A stretch of 7,320 bases of DNA from positions 1 through 7,320 of the forward strand of contig JAPLJY010000160.1 in assembly GCA_026388345.1 (NCBI GenBank), given 5' to 3'. The notes below the pieces were generated by a model, which saw only the letters and a list, made by a program, of their open reading frames with translations, was not told where the DNA came from and made no database searches. A program made the translations under genes and the position numbers. Position 1 is the first letter of the stretch; the number at the start of each line of letters is the position of its first letter. Source of the stretch: Deltaproteobacteria bacterium (GTDB taxonomy: Bacteria > Desulfobacterota > Syntrophia > Syntrophales > UBA5619). Below are positions 1-5,385 of this stretch, in pieces.

Positions 1-1
1 G

Positions 2-709
2 CATACCTGTCTTTCGCCCTGTGCCGGCCTGGATATGTACCCAAGCGCTCTCGTCGGACGGGCCGTTGCGGAGAAACTGGATGTGATCGCCGTCTGTGAT
101 CACAACGCATCGGAAAATGTCCCCCATGTGATCCGGGCGGCGCGGGGGCACGAACTGGTCGTCCTCCCCGGAATGGAGATCACAAGCCGGGAAGAGGTCC
201 ATTTGCTCGCGCTCTTTGACAACATGGATTGCCTGCAGCGGCTCCAGGATATCGTTTATTCCCATCTGCCCGGAATAAACGATGAGAGTCGCTTCGGTTG
301 TCAGGTGATCGTGAATGAGTTGGACGAGGTCGAGGGGTTTAACGAACGGCTTCTGATCGGGGCAACGGAACTGGCTCTGGCGGATCTGGTCCGGCATGTA
401 CATGACTTCGGAGGGCTCACGGTCGCTTCTCATATTGACCGTGAGAGCTTCAGTGTGATAAGTCAGCTTGGTTTTGTCGATCCGGAGATCCCTTTCGACG
501 CCCTGGAAATCTCCGGAAGAACAGGACTGGCGGATGCGCGCAGGAAATACCCCGCGCTTGCGGGATATCCTTTTCTGACGTCATCCGACGCCCATCGATG
601 CGAAGAGATCGGAAGCGGGTATACGGAAATATTGTTGGGAAAACCTTCGGTTCACGAACTGAAGATGGCCTTTTCCGGACAGAGGGGCCGCCGAATAGCG
701 GGATTTTAA
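2..709 (+). CDS. PHP-domain metallophosphoesterase, 5' end missing
   Basis: The reading frame is open from base 2 to the TAA at 707-709, and its true start lies left of the window. The ATG at 35 is internal, because the frame upstream already encodes HTCLSPC, the first metal-binding motif of PHP proteins (normally HxH..). Further PHP motifs follow in order: DHN at 98-106, the MEIT segment near 174-183, a His at 200-202 (VHLL), ASHIDRE around 425-445 (His 431-433) and SSDAH at 581-595. All expected metal-ligand His/Asp/Glu positions appear intact, so this is probably an active phosphoesterase with a di- or trinuclear metal centre. The family includes nucleotide and oligonucleotide phosphatases (YciV/TrpH type); the substrate cannot be read from sequence. 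No membrane segment is visible. The stop codon overlaps the next start by one base (TAATG), so the two genes are probably co-translated. From memory, similar PHP genes sit before NuoE/NuoF hydrogenase operons in anaerobes. Confidence 0.88.
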   Translation, partial: HTCLSPCAGLDMYPSALVGRAVAEKLDVIAVCDHNASENVPHVIRAARGHELVVLPGMEITSREEVHLLALFDNMDCLQRLQDIVYSHLPGINDESRFGCQVIVNELDEVEGFNERLLIGATELALADLVRHVHDFGGLTVASHIDRESFSVISQLGFVDPEIPFDALEISGRTGLADARRKYPALAGYPFLTSSDAHRCEEIGSGYTEILLGKPSVHELKMAFSGQRGRRIAGF

Positions 710-1293
710 TGCTGGAACTGGCCCTTCACATCCTGGATATTGCTGAAAACTCGGTCAGGGCCGGGGCAAAGACGGTCGTCATCGACATTACCGAGGACCG
801 GATGCGGGACAGGCTGGAGATCGAGATCCGGGACGACGGGGCGGGTATGAATGAGGCGACCCTGAAAAAGGCCATGGATCCCTTCTATACATCGAAAAAG
901 GTGCGGAGGGTTGGCCTGGGACTTCCCTTGCTCAAGGAGGCGGCCATAAGGGCCGGCGGAAGTTTCACGATCGACTCGCAAGAAGGGTCTGGAACCCGAG
1001 TGTCCGTAGGATTCCGGCTCAGCCACATCGATCGCCAGCCGCTGGGCGATCTGACAGGCGCATTCATGGTCCTGATCGCCGGCAACGCAGACGTCGATTT
1101 TGTCTGCCGGCATGAATGCGAAGGACGTGTCTTTACACTCGACACCCGGGAGATCCGGAAGGAAATTGGTGATATACCTTTGAATCATATGGAGGTATTG
1201 AAATTTATCCGGCGATACATGATGGAAGGTTTCAACGAGATCGGAACAGAGGCAAAAATTTCTCATCATTTCGAAGGAGGATACGATACATGA
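709..1293 (+). CDS. Stand-alone GHKL/HATPase_c ATP-binding protein
   Basis: This 194-aa protein is essentially one histidine-kinase-type ATPase domain. The N box is ILDIAENS (Asn14), the G1 box DDGAGM is at residues 42-47, the F-box-like DPFYTSK at 57-63, the G2 box VGLGLPLLKEA at 68-78 and GSGT at 93-96. No phosphoacceptor (DHp) helix, receiver or sensor domain precedes it, so it is not a classical sensor kinase. It resembles anti-sigma-factor-like or orphan ATPases. Residues about 110-194 form a small extra region I cannot assign. The start was placed at 709 because the ATG overlaps the upstream TAA and lies just ahead of the N box; an in-frame ATG at 598 would sit inside the upstream gene and add an unrelated leader. 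No strong ribosome binding site is visible, consistent with translational coupling. The 3' end overlaps the next gene by four bases. Its role in the operon is unknown; regulation or assembly of the Fe-S complex is only a guess. Confidence 0.85.
   Translation: MLELALHILDIAENSVRAGAKTVVIDITEDRMRDRLEIEIRDDGAGMNEATLKKAMDPFYTSKKVRRVGLGLPLLKEAAIRAGGSFTIDSQEGSGTRVSVGFRLSHIDRQPLGDLTGAFMVLIAGNADVDFVCRHECEGRVFTLDTREIRKEIGDIPLNHMEVLKFIRRYMMEGFNEIGTEAKISHHFEGGYDT
1274..1280 (+). promoter_or_regulatory. Ribosome binding site for the NuoE-like gene
   Basis: AAGGAGG is a near-perfect Shine-Dalgarno sequence ending nine bases before the ATG at 1290. It lies inside the end of the ATPase gene and supports the 1290 start. 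Confidence 0.8.
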
Positions 1294-1784
1294 ATGCGGA
1301 AAACAGTGAGCTGTTAAAAGATTTTACTGCTGAACAGGTCGCAAAGCTGGACGAGATCATCGCCAAGCACAAGGGAAAACCGGGGGGATTGATTCCCGTT
1401 CTCGAGGAGGCGCAGGTGGCCCTTGAGTACCTGCCGATTTCCGTTCAGAAAAAGGTCGCCAGGGAATTGAGCCTCCCGTTCAGCCGGGTGTACGGTGTGG
1501 TCACCTTCTATTCATTCTTCACGATGACGCCGCGCGGCCGACACACGGTCCGCGTCTGTCTCGGAACGGCCTGCTACGTGCGCGGCGGCAAGGCGCTTGC
1601 GGATGCCCTCAGGAAGGAATTTGGCGTTAACGAAGGTGAAACCACTCCGGACAGGCGTTTCACCTTCGAATCGGTCCGCTGTCTGGGCGCCTGCGGTCTG
1701 GGACCCGTGGTCGTCGTCGACGAGGATGTCCACGGCCGGATGAAACCTTCGAAACTCAAAGACGTACTCAGCCAATACAACTAA
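1290..1784 (+). CDS. NuoE/HydC-type [2Fe-2S] subunit of NAD(P)-linked formate dehydrogenase
   Basis: The protein has 164 aa, the usual length for the 24-kDa NADH dehydrogenase subunit family (NuoE, HydC, BfuC). An N-terminal helical bundle (residues about 10-75) carries the family signature running from LIPVLEEAQ to VYGVVTFYSFF. A thioredoxin-like domain follows with the four [2Fe-2S] ligands Cys90, Cys95 (CLGTAC), Cys131 and Cys135 (CLGAC). It should be the electron relay between the NuoF flavin subunit and the rest of the complex, in the cytoplasm. It starts in an ATGA overlap with the ATPase gene and is separated by 13 bases from the next gene. Because the NuoF partner and a molybdopterin FdhA lie downstream, it belongs to a soluble formate dehydrogenase rather than to respiratory complex I. 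No Nuo membrane subunits are in view. Nothing is missing or truncated. Confidence 0.93.
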   Translation: MNAENSELLKDFTAEQVAKLDEIIAKHKGKPGGLIPVLEEAQVALEYLPISVQKKVARELSLPFSRVYGVVTFYSFFTMTPRGRHTVRVCLGTACYVRGGKALADALRKEFGVNEGETTPDRRFTFESVRCLGACGLGPVVVVDEDVHGRMKPSKLKDVLSQYN

Positions 1785-1785
1785 T

Positions 1786-1790
1786 GAGGT
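1786..1790 (+). promoter_or_regulatory. Ribosome binding site for the small ferredoxin gene
   Basis: GAGGT lies seven bases before the ATG at 1798, in the 13-base gap after the NuoE-like gene. It supports the chosen start. Confidence 0.65.
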
Positions 1791-1797
1791 AAAGATT

Positions 1798-2181
1798 ATG
1801 GCCAAGCTGAAGATTGAAGATCTGAAAAAAATCAAGGACAAGGTTCATGCCGAAACCGCCCTTCGCGACGGATTCAAGCGGGTGAGGGTCACCGTTCACA
1901 TGGGAACCTGCGGGATCGCATCCGGGGCAAAGGAAGTCATGGATTCGTTGATGAGTGAAATCGAAGAGGCGGCCGTGTCGGACGTCATGGTCACCACCTC
2001 CGGGTGCATGGGACTATGCAGCCGTGAACCACTGGTCACGGTTGAGGTCATCGACAAGGAACCGATCAAATACGAATATGTCAACCCGAACAAGATGAGG
2101 CAGATTTTCAAGAGACATATTCTGGAGGGTGAGATCCAGACCCCGTTCGTGCTGGCCAGGGGTGCGGAAGTTGTGAAATAG
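1798..2181 (+). CDS. Small thioredoxin-fold [2Fe-2S] ferredoxin-like protein with three cysteines
   Basis: This 127-aa protein has a short charged N-terminal helix (residues 1-28), then a thioredoxin-like ferredoxin core. The first motif MGTCGIASGA gives Cys38, and the second, SGCMGLC, gives Cys70 and Cys74. In the NuoE/thioredoxin-ferredoxin family the first motif normally holds two cysteines spaced Cx4C; here the second is replaced, and the protein contains no other cysteine. From memory this GTCGIA(A/S)GA form is common in small ferredoxins of HydABC-like operons, so it is probably a true subfamily and not a damaged gene. The fourth ligand, or whether a cluster is bound at all, is open. 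It lies between the NuoE-like and NuoF-like genes and probably acts as an auxiliary electron-transfer or assembly subunit of the same complex. There is no signal peptide. A gap of 83 bases follows. Confidence 0.85.
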   Translation: MAKLKIEDLKKIKDKVHAETALRDGFKRVRVTVHMGTCGIASGAKEVMDSLMSEIEEAAVSDVMVTTSGCMGLCSREPLVTVEVIDKEPIKYEYVNPNKMRQIFKRHILEGEIQTPFVLARGAEVVK

Positions 2182-2264
2182 GAAAGACTCTGACGCGTTG
2201 CGGTTTCCGGCGACAGGAACCCCAGCCGAAACGATATCAACATGTGAAGGAGGATGAAATCCAC
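2182..2264 (+). other. 83-base intergenic gap with a weak hairpin and a strong ribosome binding site
   Basis: This is the largest non-coding gap in the window. It holds an imperfect stem (GGTTTCC at 2202-2208 against GGAACC at 2216-2221, one bulged T, seven-base loop) and, near its end, the Shine-Dalgarno sequence of the fusion gene. There is no T-run after the stem, so it is not a typical terminator. I could not make out convincing -35/-10 or -24/-12 promoter elements. Confidence 0.4.
2247..2254 (+). promoter_or_regulatory. Ribosome binding site deciding the start of the NuoF-GltD fusion
   Basis: AAGGAGGA is a full Shine-Dalgarno match placed ten bases before the ATG at 2265. A GTG at 2244 opens the same frame seven codons earlier, but the Shine-Dalgarno would then lie inside the gene, so 2265 is preferred. 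Confidence 0.85.
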
Positions 2265-5200
2265 ATGAAAGTTTTTCGCTCGCATCTGTTGCTCTGCGGA
2301 GGGACAGGCTGTCATGCATCAGGAAGCCTCGCGGTGAAAAAGGAACTGATCGCCGAACTGGATAAACGGGGCCTGTCCACCGAAATCAAGCTTGTGGAGA
2401 CCGGCTGCAACGGTTTCTGCGCCATGGGTCCCATCATGGTCGTCTATCCGGAGGGCGTCATCTACATGATGATCAAACCCTCGGATATCCTCGAACTGGT
2501 GGAGGAGCACTTCATCAAGGGGCGTGTTCTGGAGAGACTGCTCTACCGGGAACCCGTCACCGCCGGAATCATCCCCACGATGCAGGAGATCCCCTTTTTC
2601 GCCCTCCAGGATCTGCGGGTCCTCCGGAACCGCGGTCTCATCGATCCGGAGAAGATCGACGAGTACATCGCCCGTGACGGTTATGCCGGTATGGCCAAGG
2701 CCCTGACCGAAATGACGCCGGATCAGATCGTCAAGGAGGTTCTCGACTCGGGTCTGCGAGGCCGGGGAGGCGCTGGTTTCCCCACGGGTATGAAATGGAA
2801 ATTCGCCGCCGCCTCACAGGGGGACGTGAAGTATGTCCTGTGTAACGCCGACGAGGGGGATCCGGGCGCCTTCATGGACCGCAGTGTCCTGGAAGCCGAC
2901 CCGCATGCGGTCCTGGAAGGGATGGTCATCGCCGCCAAGGCCATCGGCGCCCACCAGGGTTACATCTACTGCCGTGCCGAGTATCCGCTGGCCATCCACC
3001 GCCTGAACATCGCCATCAATCAGGCCAAGGAATACGGCCTTCTGGGAAAGGATATCCTGGGAACCGATTTTGACTTCGATCTCGAGATCTACCAGGGCGC
3101 CGGCGCCTTCGTCTGCGGTGAGGAAACAGCGCTCATGACCTCCATCGAGGGGAAGCGCGGCATGCCCAGACCCAGACCTCCCTTCCCCGCCGTGGCCGGT
3201 CTCTGGCAGAAGCCGAGCATCCTGAACAACGTGGAGACCCTGGCCAACATCGGGCAGATCATGCTCCGCGGCGGCGCCTGGTACGCCAGCGTCGGCACAG
3301 AGAAGAGCAAAGGGACGAAGGTCTTCGCCCTCACCGGCGACGTGAACAACGTCGGCCTCGTGGAAGTGCCCATGGGAACGCCCCTCGGCACCATCGTCTT
3401 TGATATCGGCGGCGGCATCCCCAAAGGCAAACGGTTCAAGGCTGCCCAGCTCGGCGGACCCTCGGGCGGCATGATTCCCGTGCAACACCTCAATGCCCCC
3501 ATCGATTACGAGAAGGTGGCGGAACTGGGCGCGATCATGGGCTCCGGCGGTATGATCGTCATGAACGAGGACTCCTGTGCCGTCGATATGGCCCGCTTCT
3601 TCATGGACTTCTGCCAGGACGAATCCTGCGGGAAGTGCACTCCCTGCCGCGAGGGGACCAAAAGGATGCTGGAAATCCTGACGAACATCACTAAGGGGAA
3701 GGGCAAGGCCGGCGACATCGAGCTCCTCCAAGAGATGGCGGCCATCATCAAGGACGCCTCCCTCTGTGGCCTGGGCCAGACTGCCCCGAATCCCGTCCTG
3801 AGCACCATCCGTTACTTCCGGAATGAGTACGAAGACCACATCTACAATCACCGCTGCTCGGCGGCCGTCTGTTCGGCCCTGTTCAAGTCGCCCTGCCAGC
3901 ATACCTGCCCCGTCGGGATGGACATCCCCTCCTATATCGCCCTGATCCGGGAAGGTCGCCTGGAGGACGCCTACAAGGTGATGCTCCGGACGAACCCCTT
4001 CCCGTCGGTCTGCGGGCGCGTCTGCGACCACAAGTGCCAGTCCAAGTGCCGTCGCGGGAAGATGGACGAGCCCATCGCCATCAAGTTCCTGAAGCGGTTC
4101 ATCTCCGACAACGCCCCACGGCCCAAGATCGAGGCGGTTCCGGTCAGCCGCAATGAGAAGATCGCCGTTGTCGGCGCCGGTCCGGCCGGCTTGACGGCGG
4201 CCAGGGATCTGGCCATCCGCGGTTACAAGGTGACGGTGTTCGAAGAGCTGCCCGAACCAGGCGGCATGCTCCGCTGGGCCATCCCCTCCTACCGTCTGCC
4301 GCGTGACATCATCGCCAAGGAGATCGACGATATCCGCGCCCTCGGCGTGGAGATCAAATGCAAGAAGCGGGTCGGTAAAGACATCCCCTTCGCGAAACTG
4401 GAAAAAGAATTCGACTATATCTACCTGGCCCCCGGCGCCCACAAGAGCCAGAAGATGGCCGTCTACGGCGAGGAGCTCAAGGGCGTGTACGGCGGCGTCG
4501 AGTTCCTTCGGGATTTCAATGCCAACGAAGAGGCCTGGACGACGGGCAAAAAGACCCTCGGCTCGAAGGTGGCGGTCATCGGCGGCGGCAACTCCGCCAT
4601 CGACGCGGCACGTTGCGCGGCCCGTCTCGGAGCCGACGTGACCATCATCTACCGTCGCGAGCGCAAAGACATGCCCGCGGCCATCGAGGAGATCGTGGCG
4701 GCGGAAGAGGAAGGGATCAAAATCGACTTCCTCGTGGCGCCGGTCAAGATCGTGGACAAGGGCGGCAAGATCAGCGGCATAGCCTGTCAGCGGATGAAGC
4801 TTGGCGAGTTCGACCGGAGCGGCCGCAAGAAACCCGTACCCATCGAGGGCTCCGACTTTACGCTCGGCGTGGACGCCATCATTGCCGCCATCGGACAGGC
4901 TCCCGACATGTCGTTCGTCCCGAAGGAGAGCGGCGTATCGGTCAACAAGTGGGATACCTTCGATCTGGCCAAGGGAAGCGCCTCCCGAACGACGAATCCC
5001 AAGTTCTACGCGGGCGGTGACGCTCTGACGGGTCCCGATACAGTCATCGGGGCCATCGCCGCCGGACATCAGGCCGCCAAGGACATCGACGGTGCGATTC
5101 GCACGCAAAACGGCGAAGCCGCTTACGAGGAGCCCGCGGAAGAGAAAATCGTCATTCCGTTCGTGCTGGACGAGGAGAATCCCGAGGCCCCGCAGACGAA

Positions 5201-5321
5201 AATGCCGGAGCTTCACGGCCCCGAGCGCAAGAAGAGTTTCATCGAGGTGGAACTGGGCTTCACACTGGACGATGCCATCAAGGAGGCGAAACGCTGCCTG
5301 CGTTGCGATGTGGAAGTATAG
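2265..5321 (+). CDS. NuoF/HydB-type NADH-FMN subunit fused to a GltD/NfnB-type FAD-NAD(P)H oxidoreductase
   Basis: The protein has 1018 aa from the ATG at 2265. Domains in order: a thioredoxin-like [2Fe-2S] domain (Cys11, Cys16, Cys48, Cys52); the 51-kDa NADH/FMN domain with GLRGRGGAGFPTG from 163, NADEGDPGAF from 194 and GAGAFVCGEE from 278; an SLBB region from about 352; the NuoF [4Fe-4S] site Cys455, 458, 461 and 501; a Cys531/Cys536 pair resembling the C-terminal zinc site of HydB-like proteins; a GltD/DPD-type ferredoxin domain with Cys544, 548, 583, 587, 591 and 595; an FAD Rossmann motif GAGPAG at 637-642; PGGMLRW from 666; a dinucleotide motif GGGNSAID at 773-780 followed by YRRER; the FAD closing motif AGGD at 916-919; and a C-terminal RCLRC (Cys1011, Cys1014). 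It should oxidise or reduce NAD(H) at FMN and a second pyridine nucleotide at the FAD half, passing electrons to NuoE and FdhA. NuoF alone is about 430-600 aa and GltD about 470 aa, so this is a true two-enzyme fusion. NADP preference of the second half is inferred from the paired arginines. Confidence 0.93.
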   Translation: MKVFRSHLLLCGGTGCHASGSLAVKKELIAELDKRGLSTEIKLVETGCNGFCAMGPIMVVYPEGVIYMMIKPSDILELVEEHFIKGRVLERLLYREPVTAGIIPTMQEIPFFALQDLRVLRNRGLIDPEKIDEYIARDGYAGMAKALTEMTPDQIVKEVLDSGLRGRGGAGFPTGMKWKFAAASQGDVKYVLCNADEGDPGAFMDRSVLEADPHAVLEGMVIAAKAIGAHQGYIYCRAEYPLAIHRLNIAINQAKEYGLLGKDILGTDFDFDLEIYQGAGAFVCGEETALMTSIEGKRGMPRPRPPFPAVAGLWQKPSILNNVETLANIGQIMLRGGAWYASVGTEKSKGTKVFALTGDVNNVGLVEVPMGTPLGTIVFDIGGGIPKGKRFKAAQLGGPSGGMIPVQHLNAPIDYEKVAELGAIMGSGGMIVMNEDSCAVDMARFFMDFCQDESCGKCTPCREGTKRMLEILTNITKGKGKAGDIELLQEMAAIIKDASLCGLGQTAPNPVLSTIRYFRNEYEDHIYNHRCSAAVCSALFKSPCQHTCPVGMDIPSYIALIREGRLEDAYKVMLRTNPFPSVCGRVCDHKCQSKCRRGKMDEPIAIKFLKRFISDNAPRPKIEAVPVSRNEKIAVVGAGPAGLTAARDLAIRGYKVTVFEELPEPGGMLRWAIPSYRLPRDIIAKEIDDIRALGVEIKCKKRVGKDIPFAKLEKEFDYIYLAPGAHKSQKMAVYGEELKGVYGGVEFLRDFNANEEAWTTGKKTLGSKVAVIGGGNSAIDAARCAARLGADVTIIYRRERKDMPAAIEEIVAAEEEGIKIDFLVAPVKIVDKGGKISGIACQRMKLGEFDRSGRKKPVPIEGSDFTLGVDAIIAAIGQAPDMSFVPKESGVSVNKWDTFDLAKGSASRTTNPKFYAGGDALTGPDTVIGAIAAGHQAAKDIDGAIRTQNGEAAYEEPAEEKIVIPFVLDEENPEAPQTKMPELHGPERKKSFIEVELGFTLDDAIKEAKRCLRCDVEV

Positions 5322-5385
5322 CATTGCGATCGGATTGAATTTAATCTCATGAAGATATCGCCTCATTTCGGGGCGGAAGGAGCAT
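5322..5385 (+). other. 64-base leader between the fusion gene and fdhA, with a hairpin
   Basis: A six-pair stem-loop (5359-5375; CGCCTC with GGGGCG, one U-G pair, loop ATTTC) ends one base before the AAGGAG ribosome binding site of the formate dehydrogenase gene. No T-run follows, so termination is unlikely. It could modulate translation or mRNA processing, but this rests only on position. Confidence 0.4.
5377..5382 (+). promoter_or_regulatory. Ribosome binding site for the formate dehydrogenase gene
   Basis: AAGGAG is followed by two consecutive ATG codons at 5386 and 5389. The spacing is three bases to the first and six to the second, so initiation at 5389 is the better spaced option. The choice changes the protein by one methionine only. 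Confidence 0.7.

Noticed and set aside
598..708. Upstream ATG start for the GHKL ATPase gene
   Set aside because: The extra 37 residues would overlap the PHP gene out of frame and do not look like part of the ATPase fold; the TAATG junction at 709 is more natural.
2202..2221. Intrinsic terminator in the 83-base gap
   Set aside because: The stem is short and bulged and has no following T-run.
2244..2264. GTG start seven codons upstream for the fusion gene
   Set aside because: It would put the strong AAGGAGGA ribosome binding site inside the gene and has no site of its own; the ATG at 2265 is ideally spaced.
2182..2264. Internal promoter before the fusion gene
   Set aside because: No -35/-10 pair with acceptable spacing and no sigma-54 element could be read. 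A TTGCGG at 2198 and TATCAA at 2235 are 31 bases apart, which is too far.
1290..2264. Respiratory complex I (nuo) operon
   Set aside because: NuoE/NuoF-like genes are present, but they are followed by a GltD fusion and a selenocysteine formate dehydrogenase, and no membrane subunits are seen.
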